A DNA stretch of 64,000 nt from Bacillus sp. AFS006103. GTDB taxonomy: Bacteria; Bacillota; Bacilli; Bacillales; Cytobacillaceae. Below are positions 9,244-17,730 of this stretch, piece by piece. The notes below the pieces were generated by a model. The model saw only the letters and a list, made by a program, of their open reading frames with translations. It was not told where the DNA came from and made no database searches. Positions within the stretch are counted from its first letter, which is position 1. The number at the start of each line of letters is the position of its first letter. The stretch is taken from assembly GCA_002559145.1 (NCBI GenBank), contig NTXX01000027.1, positions 1-64,000 of the forward strand, written 5' to 3'. Both the position numbers and the translations under genes were made by a program.

Positions 9244-12200
9244 CTAGCACTCTATTACCTCTAAAAACATTACCCCAACTAATCCTAATGAAAAGGAGAT
9301 TTCTTGCTTGATTTTTAAGGTTTTAATTTTCTCATTCGTCCGTCTTCTTTCGTTTTCCATTCTTGCCTCTACTGAAAGCAGATAATTTTTGCTAGTCACA
9401 GATATTTCCCTCTGTTTGCGCATTTTATGGTCCTCAATCATCTGAGCTAAACGTGCTCTCCTGGTTTCAGAACCTTTTTGGAGGGAGAGAATACGTGTTG
9501 AAACGATTGATTCATTCTCGAGACGAATATTTTCAACGTAATTATTCATGTACTCTTCCAATTCTGAACGGCCAAGGCCAATCCATGTTTCCCATTCTTC
9601 TTGACTGAATTCCGGAATGTTTTCGTTTTCATCCAGCAAATTAGTAAAATGACGGGACATTTGAATGAAATTCCCATCCATAACCTGTCCATCTTCAAGG
9701 TTGACAGGAACCATCGCTAAGTGATGTTCAGCCTTGAACCCTTCAACCTCTATTTCAAACAATGGGATGACATACCTTCCACATTCTAGAAAAGTATTAC
9801 TCCTATGGGTTTGAAAGGAAAAAGCTCGATAGATATCATCTCTCTGTTCTAGCGTTTGAAGAATAAACTTTACCCAATATCCCGTTGGCGGTAGAAAATA
9901 AAAATCGAAATCATTTGCAGTAGAACCATTAAAAATAACATTTATCAATGACTGTTCTTTTAAAAGAGGCCCCAATTCGGCCATACATCCTTCCATACCT
10001 GGTAATCTCGTAAAAGTTTCTAGTTCCTTCCTCAAATTAGCTGATATTAAAAGCTTACCGCTCTCCTCGTTAATTGGTTTATATGTAGATCCATTATTTT
10101 TAAGGAACCATTCGGTCAATTGGGCTGCGTCTGAAGGTTTGAGAAAGTCATTTTTCTGGTCCAATCCATTAATTAGCTTGCGAAACTCATTATCACCTAG
10201 CAGTTCACTTCGCTGTTCTTCAAATTGTTTAAATTCCAATTTACTTTTTTCAAGTGCGAGAGAAATGTCTCGTGAGCGATTTTGAATTTCCTCCTCTGTC
10301 AACCCACCTGATATAATGTCCTTTTGAAAATCAAGTAGCTTTTTACTGAGGATAGGTTCAAACATTCCAATACTTTCATGCACAAGATCAATCCGCTCAT
10401 AAAGCAATTCATAAATGCGTTCATCTACAGTGCCAGCTAAATACATACTTGCAACAAATACCTTTTCAGCCTTCTGACCAAAGCGATCAATACGCCCAAT
10501 TCGCTGTTCTACTTTCATTGGATTATAGGGCAAATCATAGTTAATCATGGCCTGACAGAATTGGAAATCAAGGCCTTCTCCCCCCACATCGCTTGATAGT
10601 AATATTTGAAATTCCTTATTTTTAAATTGATCAATTATTTCATACCTTCCTATTTGACCCTTGTTTTTTCCTACCAGAGGAGTCTCTCCGGTAATAAGAT
10701 TGACGGAGAAACCGTCCTCTTCCAAGCAACGCTTTAAATAATTCAACGTGCGTATGAAAAAGGAAAAGACAATAACCTGTGAATTCTCAACTGAGTTTAA
10801 TAGTTTGGTTATATACTGCTTAAATTGCTCGTACTTACTATCAAATTCACCAAGTTGTTTAGCTACCTCTAACAAATATTCATATTTTTTCTTTATTGAA
10901 GTTGGGAGTGCTGCTGTTCGCATTGCGGAGTCATCGCCTACATCATCCACATTTTCTTCTACCATTTCATCATCTAATTCCTTAAAATTAGAACCATGAT
11001 AGAGATTGGTTTGGAGACTCCACTGTAAGTAATCTTGCATAGCTGGTATACAACTGGCTGCCATCCTTCGTGGAAGATTGGTTACAAAACCAAGCGCAGC
11101 AGGGTTGCCGCCTTTTGCTAAAAATAATTCCTCGGACATTTGGATTACTGCATTGTAAAAATTATTTTCTTGTTCGGTTAAATGGACGGGAATTTTCACA
11201 ACATCACGAACAACCTTTTGCTTGAATGCCTCTTTCTTAAGTGTTCGGGTGAAGGAATTTTCCAAAGGATTCAAGGAAGATAGAATCCGCTCAAACTGAA
11301 CTACTTCTTCAACCATTAACTTTTGATTTGATTGAAGCCTTTCCTTTAAAAGTTGAATCCCTGTATGACTTTGGATAATATTCCCCATTAGAATTGATTC
11401 CAATATTTCTAGAAGTCTTAGAATTGTTGGATATTCTTCTATTCTATTCTGCAGTAAATAATTCTTCGTTTGATTGATTACTTTGACAGGTTCGATTAAT
11501 GCTTCAAATGATTGGGGGTCTGGATATAAACTTGGATTTAAAATATTCATTAAGTGAAAAAGGTCGGAATCACGTAAATTTAGTGGTGTTGCTGATAGCA
11601 TGACCATCATATCCGAAAGCGAACTTAACAGATGCCCAAGCCGATTACTCATTGTTCCTTGGTTCCTCATATGGTGAGCTTCATCAATAATGACTAAAGA
11701 CCAAAGATACTCTTGCCGATCCGCATCAAATTCCTCGAGTAATGTAAGAAACTCTTCACTCCGTAAAACTTGGAGACTTACCACGCCAAACATTTCATAG
11801 TCCGCAAACCTTCCATTTTTGGCATTGATTAAAGCTGTTCGTAATGATTTACTATCATGAAGAATGAAATCTAAATTAAACCGTTCTTTCATTTCCTTCT
11901 GCCATTTAGGGCCAAGAATATTCGGACAGACAATTAGAACCGGCTTTCGTCTATTCACTCTTCCTCTTGCAAGCAATTCAGTTAAGATAATTCCTGTCTC
12001 AATCGTTTTCCCAACTCCAACTTCATCTGCAATGAAAAGCCGTTCAGAGGATTGGTAATTTAAAAATTTCATTAGTGGCTTAAATTGAAAGGGATTAAAT
12101 ATCGTCTTACTGCCTAAATAGCTGTAGTAATTACCTTCAAACGGTTTTTTCAAGCGAATCCACGTATTAAAAATCTTAAACTCTTCATATCTCCCAAAAT

Positions 12201-12411
12201 TATTTAAGACCAGATTGTCTAGAATCTCTTGTTCCTGATTGACATAGCCCTCTAAAAACTTTTCTGGGTAAGTAATCATCTTTCCATCGATCGTTATTTT
12301 ATAACCTACGGAATTTTTAGAAGGAATCACTTTATTAATTGTTCCAATTTTGCCAGTCGATTTAACGATGACATTCTCACCTATAGCAAACTTTGGTGTA
12401 ACCGCAATCAT
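9244..12411 (-). CDS. SNF2-family DEAD/DEAH helicase/translocase
   Basis: The start is ATG 12409-12411, with GAGGT seven bases upstream; the longer frame begins with an unsupported TTG. The first 55 residues look like a small beta-barrel (FAIGENVIVKSTGKIGTI). The helicase core follows: DEVGVGKTIETG (Walker A, about 130), VIIDEAHHMRN (DEAH, about 240), LSATPLN (motif III, about 275), then SSDVGGEGLDFQ (about 615) and EQRIGRIDRFGQ (motif VI, about 640). Such proteins move along double-stranded DNA; RapA/HepA and DISARM DrmD are relatives in the broad family. The C-terminal 350 residues are unassigned. It is the first gene after the terminator at 12517-12534 and heads the SNF2-sacsin-DUF91 operon. 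I saw no methyltransferase, DrmA or DrmB nearby, so it is not a standard DISARM locus. Confidence 0.88.
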   Translation of the reverse strand: MIAVTPKFAIGENVIVKSTGKIGTINKVIPSKNSVGYKITIDGKMITYPEKFLEGYVNQEQEILDNLVLNNFGRYEEFKIFNTWIRLKKPFEGNYYSYLGSKTIFNPFQFKPLMKFLNYQSSERLFIADEVGVGKTIETGIILTELLARGRVNRRKPVLIVCPNILGPKWQKEMKERFNLDFILHDSKSLRTALINAKNGRFADYEMFGVVSLQVLRSEEFLTLLEEFDADRQEYLWSLVIIDEAHHMRNQGTMSNRLGHLLSSLSDMMVMLSATPLNLRDSDLFHLMNILNPSLYPDPQSFEALIEPVKVINQTKNYLLQNRIEEYPTILRLLEILESILMGNIIQSHTGIQLLKERLQSNQKLMVEEVVQFERILSSLNPLENSFTRTLKKEAFKQKVVRDVVKIPVHLTEQENNFYNAVIQMSEELFLAKGGNPAALGFVTNLPRRMAASCIPAMQDYLQWSLQTNLYHGSNFKELDDEMVEENVDDVGDDSAMRTAALPTSIKKKYEYLLEVAKQLGEFDSKYEQFKQYITKLLNSVENSQVIVFSFFIRTLNYLKRCLEEDGFSVNLITGETPLVGKNKGQIGRYEIIDQFKNKEFQILLSSDVGGEGLDFQFCQAMINYDLPYNPMKVEQRIGRIDRFGQKAEKVFVASMYLAGTVDERIYELLYERIDLVHESIGMFEPILSKKLLDFQKDIISGGLTEEEIQNRSRDISLALEKSKLEFKQFEEQRSELLGDNEFRKLINGLDQKNDFLKPSDAAQLTEWFLKNNGSTYKPINEESGKLLISANLRKELETFTRLPGMEGCMAELGPLLKEQSLINVIFNGSTANDFDFYFLPPTGYWVKFILQTLEQRDDIYRAFSFQTHRSNTFLECGRYVIPLFEIEVEGFKAEHHLAMVPVNLEDGQVMDGNFIQMSRHFTNLLDENENIPEFSQEEWETWIGLGRSELEEYMNNYVENIRLENESIVSTRILSLQKGSETRRARLAQMIEDHKMRKQREISVTSKNYLLSVEARMENERRRTNEKIKTLKIKQEISFSLGLVGVMFLEVIEC

Positions 12412-12516
12412 TTCATTACCTCGCAATCCAAGGTTTTTATTTATAACTAGATAAAAATACCTATTAATATATTCGATTAACTGGGATTATTATCCTGTTA
12501 AATTATATAAAAAAAT

Positions 12517-12534
12517 GACCCGCCATAGCGAGTC
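12517..12534 (-). terminator. Terminator of the RecD-like gene
   Basis: On the minus strand GACTCGC-TATG-GCGGGTC (one mismatch) is followed by A and seven T. It separates the RecD-like gene from the SNF2 operon, so the latter must have its own promoter between about 12412 and 12516 or depend on read-through. Confidence 0.7.
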
Positions 12535-12542
12535 AAAAATGA

Positions 12543-15500
12543 CTAATCAAATAAATCCTCAATTATCTTTTTGATTTTACTGGAATCAATTCCTCCATTT
12601 TCATTGTCCTCAGTGATGATTAATGTACCACCCTTTTCAAGAGGCAATATCCCACCTTGTTTATACCACTCCAACTTTTTCTTCCATCGATCGTAATAGG
12701 AAGAATCATAGAGCATCCCGCAATGTTCCCAATAATAGGTTTCACCGGTATCGTCGTTTTCAAGAGTAAAATCAGGATATCTAGTAATACCATTTAATGT
12801 TAGTGGCTGCTCATACTCGTATTCCACTCCACTCGCATGAAGTAGGTCGGCGATAATCACCTCCGATTTGGAGCGGACTAAATTACCATTTGTGGTCCGG
12901 TGAATTAACCGATCCTCCAAAAATGCGCCTCCTCCTACTTCGATCATGTTTGGTGCTACAAATAGATTCGTATAACGTCTGGCATTTTCAGAATATTGGT
13001 TAGAGGAATACCGTAATAAATCCTCTCTTGGCCCTTGGTGTAAAATAATTACCTTTTGTTGCTGGCGGGTGAGAGCTGTATAAATAAGCTCCGGCGAAAG
13101 TAAAGAACACGGATTAGGCACGATAACAAAAACGATGCCAAATTCACTGCCCTGTGCTTTATGAACTGTTAAGGCATAGGCTAGTTCTAATTTAGGATCC
13201 CCTTCTTCAGCAAAATCCCCTGGAAAGAATTGATAACTGTAACCTTGTTGTGAGGAGAATTCCACGTAAACCTTTTTTGCGTACTGTTTGAACTCTCCAA
13301 TCACTAAACCAATTTCACCGTTGGCAATATAATTCATCGCACCTTCCGCAGGAAATACATACTTTCTTGAATGGTTGATCGTATTGATGACTTTATCTCC
13401 GTAAATAATTTTTTCGCTACCGATTGGTTTTGTGAAATAACGATTAAATGTTTTCTCTGCTGCCTTAATTCGTTGCGACTTAAAGGACTGATGAATTTCA
13501 CGGTTGATGGATGTAACTCCATATTGCGAAGCGCGGACAGGAGATAAAATCTGCCAATTTTCAACCTTTTCAACGGATTCCTTTCTATTAAAATTTATAT
13601 ATCCTTTCTCGCCTTCGACGCCGCCCATTGATTTCTCAAATCCTTTGAAATCATCCAGTCCATTAAGTTTTAATTCATCTAGTAACACATTTTTCAGCAG
13701 GGAGGGCAGTTCCTCCTCCTGGTCCCAACGGATAAAGCGTAAATGCTGCGAATCGTTCGATATATTTTCTTCATCAAAGAGATCATCATCTGCTGGAGAG
13801 ACGTTAACATTACTGAACCATTGAGCCAATCGAAGGTCCTCCCGGACTCCTTTCGTATTAATCTGTCTCCTAGGGATTGTTAACTGGCCATACCCTGGGC
13901 CGACTTTTGGAAAAATAGATTCAACTTCCACCGGCTTCAAATAGTTCACAATATCAACAAACGGACGCCCTGGGCCAATTGGAGGCAATTGATTGGGATC
14001 ACCAACAAAAATTAGCCGTTTAACTCCCTTTATCGATTCCAATAAGGCACCTAGCATCTCCTCAGTCAACATCGAACATTCATCCACAATCACCGTTTCA
14101 GATGTTTTAATACCAGGTTTCTGGAGTAACCGGTAGCGGAATGTTTTCGAATCAAAATGTTTTGTCCTCAGCAAATGTTGCGCAACGGTCCGGGCAGTAA
14201 CCGAAACATTTTTTGCAACTTGCTCCATCCGGACTCGTGCCTTACCGGTTGGTGCGAGCATTAAAACACCGCCTTCCTCGATAGCTGGGACATCAAGTAA
14301 AGTGGCCAGCAAAGTGGTCTTTCCAGTCCCCGCAGGACCAATTAAGACCGATATCCTGGAATCAGCTAATTCTTTTAAAATAGTAGCTTTTTCCTGTCTC
14401 GCTCTCTTTTCTAATTCCAATTCCGTTTGGGAAAGCCCCTCTTTAATAGGCCCTAACTGATTGGTTAATAATGATTCCCAATCTGCGTTAATCGTATTTC
14501 GTTTCCCACTTACCCGGTCTGAGATTTTCTTACGGATTAACGAGCTAAATTCTGCTAATCGAGTCAATTGGTAAGCCTTTTTCCCATCAGCGAGAGGAAC
14601 GATATCAATTTCATCTGAAAATTGATTGTCCAATGCATTTAATAAATCATCATAAATATCACATGGGGTTGGAATCGACATGGAGTGAATTTCCCGCAAT
14701 AGTGCTGTTTGCGGCAATAATGTGTGCCCTTCCTCTGACGCACGCTCCAGCAAATACACCAGTATGGCCCTTACACGTCGATAATCATGATTAGAAGGCA
14801 ACATTTGTGCTTCTAAATATGGATAATTTGAAATTAAAATTTCATTAGGAACCATTGCTTTATCAACAGCGGAAAGCGGAATTCCATCCGGATGTAATCG
14901 AGTTCGTTCATATAATCTATATGGATTTTCAGTGATTTCCTCATCCGTAATTTGAATCTCATTATCTTCTCTTACAGATTTCACATAAACCATTTTTGCC
15001 TGGTCATTGGTGATTTCCATTCGACTAAGGAGTTTTAATAAGTTTTTCCTTCCTTCTGGCAATCCCCGCCACATAATTCTAACTTCCATGGTAATTTTTT
15101 TGGCCAACTCATTTGGCAAATAATCGTTTGGATTTTCCATCATCGCTTCAACAAATGGCCAAATCTCTTCACTTTCAGACGTCAGATGCTGCTCTAGTGC
15201 CTTGGCAACGAAAGATCCCAGTGATACCCCAATTGTATTTAGGCATGAACCTAGTCCAGGATAAGGACCACGTAATTTCCACATTTCCGAAAGTCTTTCG
15301 TCTATCCACTTCAAACATTTATCCCAGGGACCTTCGAATTTCTTCTTAATATTTTCTAACGCTCCAGCAAGCGCTAGTAAACTCTCAATCGCAGTATCAT
15401 GGCTGACATGCTCAGAGGCATAGGAATATTCCATGATTTTCTCAGTCGGAGCAAAAGCCATAAATGGCTCAATATCAAAATCCGGATTTTGCTCAGCATA

Positions 15501-16241
15501 TGAAAAAATTTCTTGATATGGTAAAAGAAAACCGTCAGAAAAATCCGGTCGAATAGAATGTTGAACCATCCGCTCCCAAAGGACCGACTGCAATTGGGAT
15601 GGATTTTGTGATTCATATTCCGTGATGGAACCAACGTGATTTACCCTACCAACACCCATTAAAATTCTTGGTTGATCTTCGACCAAAGGAACTACCTTTG
15701 CGTAAAAGAAACAGAGTGAAGTCTTTTCTTCAATAAAATTAGCAAAATGATCGAGCAATTGTTTTTGATTGCGCTTTTCCTGCCACCATACAGTCCTAAA
15801 TGATAAATTAGGTTCCCGACTTTCATCCAGAACAATAGGAACGATTTTTTCAACTGCTTCTTTGTTTTCTTTTAACATCCAGCGAAAGGGAACAATCGCT
15901 GCTGAATAAGCAGGAAAACGCAAAGAAGTCGGCAGCAAATGCCCGTGTGTATCCTTTGAACTTTTAAAATAGGGATGCGTTATTTGGCGTAAAAAATCAA
16001 ATGGCGCCATGAATGTTGCTCTTTCTGCGATACAAGGCGGCCATTGTCCTGCTGAAAGTGATTCAATACTGACACCAGCAATGGTGCACTCATGAGTAGT
16101 ATCTTTTCCTTCCGCAATTCTTCGTAACTTTAAACAACTTGTATTTTTCGTCGGATCCTGACACACGGATCCGTTCCAACCGCTGTCATGCCACGGAACT
16201 CTTATTGATAAATGTTTAACGGGATATGTATTAGCATTCAT
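12543..16241 (-). CDS. RecD-like SF1 helicase with C-terminal nuclease-like domain (1232 aa)
   Basis: The ATG start has GAGGTG five bases upstream. About 600 N-terminal residues are unassigned and carry several Trp/Pro-rich blocks. The SF1 core follows: LIGPAGTGKTTLLA (Walker A, about 632-645), IVDECSML (about 715), FVGDPNQLPPIGPG (motif III, about 743), LAYALTVHKAQGSE (about 1020) and YTALTRQQQK (motif VI, about 1052). The last 115 residues read SEVIIADLLHASGVEYEYE, TRYPDFTLE and YYWEHCGMLYDSSYYDRW. This is the pattern of a PD-(D/E)XK/Vsr-like nuclease fold fused to RecD-type helicases, with D in YPDF, then E in WEH where E-x-K would sit. It is plausibly a DNA-unwinding and cutting enzyme. 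Its own terminator follows, but proximity and shared direction link it to the SNF2/sacsin set downstream. Confidence 0.83.
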   Translation of the reverse strand: MNANTYPVKHLSIRVPWHDSGWNGSVCQDPTKNTSCLKLRRIAEGKDTTHECTIAGVSIESLSAGQWPPCIAERATFMAPFDFLRQITHPYFKSSKDTHGHLLPTSLRFPAYSAAIVPFRWMLKENKEAVEKIVPIVLDESREPNLSFRTVWWQEKRNQKQLLDHFANFIEEKTSLCFFYAKVVPLVEDQPRILMGVGRVNHVGSITEYESQNPSQLQSVLWERMVQHSIRPDFSDGFLLPYQEIFSYAEQNPDFDIEPFMAFAPTEKIMEYSYASEHVSHDTAIESLLALAGALENIKKKFEGPWDKCLKWIDERLSEMWKLRGPYPGLGSCLNTIGVSLGSFVAKALEQHLTSESEEIWPFVEAMMENPNDYLPNELAKKITMEVRIMWRGLPEGRKNLLKLLSRMEITNDQAKMVYVKSVREDNEIQITDEEITENPYRLYERTRLHPDGIPLSAVDKAMVPNEILISNYPYLEAQMLPSNHDYRRVRAILVYLLERASEEGHTLLPQTALLREIHSMSIPTPCDIYDDLLNALDNQFSDEIDIVPLADGKKAYQLTRLAEFSSLIRKKISDRVSGKRNTINADWESLLTNQLGPIKEGLSQTELELEKRARQEKATILKELADSRISVLIGPAGTGKTTLLATLLDVPAIEEGGVLMLAPTGKARVRMEQVAKNVSVTARTVAQHLLRTKHFDSKTFRYRLLQKPGIKTSETVIVDECSMLTEEMLGALLESIKGVKRLIFVGDPNQLPPIGPGRPFVDIVNYLKPVEVESIFPKVGPGYGQLTIPRRQINTKGVREDLRLAQWFSNVNVSPADDDLFDEENISNDSQHLRFIRWDQEEELPSLLKNVLLDELKLNGLDDFKGFEKSMGGVEGEKGYINFNRKESVEKVENWQILSPVRASQYGVTSINREIHQSFKSQRIKAAEKTFNRYFTKPIGSEKIIYGDKVINTINHSRKYVFPAEGAMNYIANGEIGLVIGEFKQYAKKVYVEFSSQQGYSYQFFPGDFAEEGDPKLELAYALTVHKAQGSEFGIVFVIVPNPCSLLSPELIYTALTRQQQKVIILHQGPREDLLRYSSNQYSENARRYTNLFVAPNMIEVGGGAFLEDRLIHRTTNGNLVRSKSEVIIADLLHASGVEYEYEQPLTLNGITRYPDFTLENDDTGETYYWEHCGMLYDSSYYDRWKKKLEWYKQGGILPLEKGGTLIITEDNENGGIDSSKIKKIIEDLFD

Positions 16242-16630
16242 TCTGACACCTCATCTAGTTATATATCTATTAACTACAATTCTAGATGTTGGGAGAATTA
16301 TCCTGTATTGGGGCGAAAAAATAACCCTATCTCTTTATCGAGTGAATAGGGGTCAAACACTAAATTTCAAACTGGGTAAGGACGTGATACAAGGCTAGCG
16401 GTCTAACCCACTGCCCCATGACTGCCCGTGGAAAGCGAAGCTACTGGCGTAGAAGTCAACAGACAAATTTCAGGGAACATAAATAACAGCAGTAAATTCG
16501 TTGCAGTTTTCGTTTTTCTATTTTTCTGTTTAAGGTGCAGTTTAAAGAAATTGTTAAAATACCCATCCTTAAGCAGCCATACCAAAATTTATAATAAAAT
16601 GTAAATACAACATTAGAAAAAGGTGATGAG
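16242..16630. other. Non-coding interval between RecD-like gene and alkA fragment
   Basis: There is no open frame with a ribosome site. Two weak stems are visible (near 16312-16354). The stretch 16400-16450 is more GC-rich than its surroundings and may be a trace of an older insertion. The promoter of the alkA-like gene should lie at its right end. Confidence 0.4.
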
Positions 16631-16909
16631 ATGAGAGCAAATTTAGATATATTAAGGAAGAATGACCCCGTACTTGGTAAGCTAATTGATCTTATTGGCG
16701 AATTAGAATTATATAAACAGGACAATCATTATTTATCACTAGTAAAATCAATCATTGGTCAACAACTCTCAATAAAAGCAGCAGAAGCAATATTTATTCG
16801 TTTTATTGATTTAACAGAAAGGTCTATTATTCCCGAAAAAGTAATTATGCTCTCTGATGAGGCACATAGAAAGATTGGTATATCATATCAAAAAATTAAG
16901 TATATATAG
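16631..16909 (+). pseudogene. alkA: DNA-3-methyladenine glycosylase (AlkA-like), 5' half, cut by island insertion
   Basis: ATG 16631 has AAGGTG just upstream. The first 92 codons are intact and include SIIGQQLSIKAAEAIF, the typical N-terminal block of HhH-GPD DNA-3-methyladenine glycosylases, which remove alkylated purines. At codon 93 a TAG stops translation. The missing half is found at 36014-36404 in the same orientation and continues the protein in the same register: KYI here, then KYIKDLSAKVL there. The break falls inside a 37-bp repeat present at both ends. The gene was therefore split by insertion of about 19 kb. A 92-residue product lacks the helix-hairpin-helix and the catalytic Asp and should be inactive. 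Confidence 0.88.
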
Positions 16910-16934
16910 GATTTGACTGCAAAAGTGCTAAATA
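16898..16934 (+). repeat. Left attachment repeat (attL-like) of the 19-kb island
   Basis: This 37-bp stretch starts AAGTATATA and ends CTGCAAAAGTGCTAAATA. It recurs at 36014-36050 as a direct repeat with 34/37 identical bases. The last 18 bases are identical in the two copies and are the best candidate for the crossover core. The mismatch at base 10 creates the TAG that ends the alkA fragment. Confidence 0.85.
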
Positions 16935-17016
16935 GGGTTAAAAATTGATGTGAGTATTTTCATCCGAATGGAATCTATCGTTAAATAAATATTTCTATAA
17001 ATATATATAAATGAAA

Positions 17017-17053
17017 AAGCAGTGAAGTAATCAGTAATTATACAACACTGCTT
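17017..17053 (-). terminator. Terminator of the nrdG-nrdD-kinase operon
   Basis: AAGCAGTG (17017-17024) pairs with CACTGCTT (17046-17053). On the minus strand the stem is followed by TTTCATTT. It lies about 80 bases past the stop of the kinase gene. Confidence 0.6.
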
Positions 17054-17132
17054 CCTATGAATTTAATTAGAAATATTATTAGTTTGATGATTTTAAAATG
17101 CAAAATTTAGGTTCATTTATAATTATATAATT

Positions 17133-17711
17133 CTAAAAAGGATTATTAACTTTTACATTAGTTATGATGATATTTACGATTTCGTCAATTGTAATATCCG
17201 TTGTATCAACCCAAATATAATTAAACCCATACTTATCTAAGAACTGCTTTATCTCAAGGTACATTTTTTCAGTATCTTCAAGTTTGAATAGGTCGGGATC
17301 TTCTGGATTCCGATTTATCATTCGTCTTTTTCTTTCTTCTTTACCCGCATACAAAACAACTGTGAAGGCTGGTAAATGAAGCTTACGAATTAACACCTTC
17401 ATAATTTCATCAGAATACTCGTTCTGATTATGAATAAATGTTGAAACAAAATAACGATCAGTTATGAAATTTGTTCCATAATTCCGGTTATTTAGAAAGA
17501 TGTTCCCCATAGCATAAAACCACATACGCATAAACCCATCATCAACTGAATTTATCTTACTAGTAATATTTTTGTAGTTTCTTAAGGAATCGTCATTGTC
17601 AAATAAATACTGAAGTGGTTTTTCAATGTATGTAAAATCAAGTTCTGCTGCCACTTTGGTAGCGACAGTTGTTTTACCGACTCCATCTAAGCCTTCAATT
17701 GCAATATGCAT
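17133..17711 (-). CDS. Deoxynucleoside-monophosphate (thymidylate-like) kinase
   Basis: The 192-residue protein opens with MHIAIEGLDGVGKTT, a P-loop (GLDGVGKT, residues 7-14) in the form typical of thymidylate kinases. A DRY motif follows (ITDRYFVSTFIH, about 83-94), as does a lid region (KEERKRRMINRNPEDPD, about 126-142). The enzyme is expected to phosphorylate a dNMP with ATP. It is last in the nrdG-nrdD transcript, 20 bases after nrdD, so the operon would make dNDP/dNTP precursors. It differs from a housekeeping Tmk in sequence and context. The exact nucleotide preferred, including a modified one, cannot be read from sequence. Confidence 0.78.
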   Translation of the reverse strand: MHIAIEGLDGVGKTTVATKVAAELDFTYIEKPLQYLFDNDDSLRNYKNITSKINSVDDGFMRMWFYAMGNIFLNNRNYGTNFITDRYFVSTFIHNQNEYSDEIMKVLIRKLHLPAFTVVLYAGKEERKRRMINRNPEDPDLFKLEDTEKMYLEIKQFLDKYGFNYIWVDTTDITIDEIVNIIITNVKVNNPF

Positions 17712-17730
17712 ATTATAAACACCTTCTCTA

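Noticed and set aside
2297-16241. DISARM or BREX system
   Set aside because: A SNF2 helicase is present, but no methyltransferase, DrmA/DrmB, PglZ or BrxC-like gene accompanies it.
17133-17711. Housekeeping thymidylate kinase Tmk
   Set aside because: Its place in an island operon with nrdD/nrdG and its divergent lid point to an accessory dNMP kinase, although the substrate could still be dTMP.
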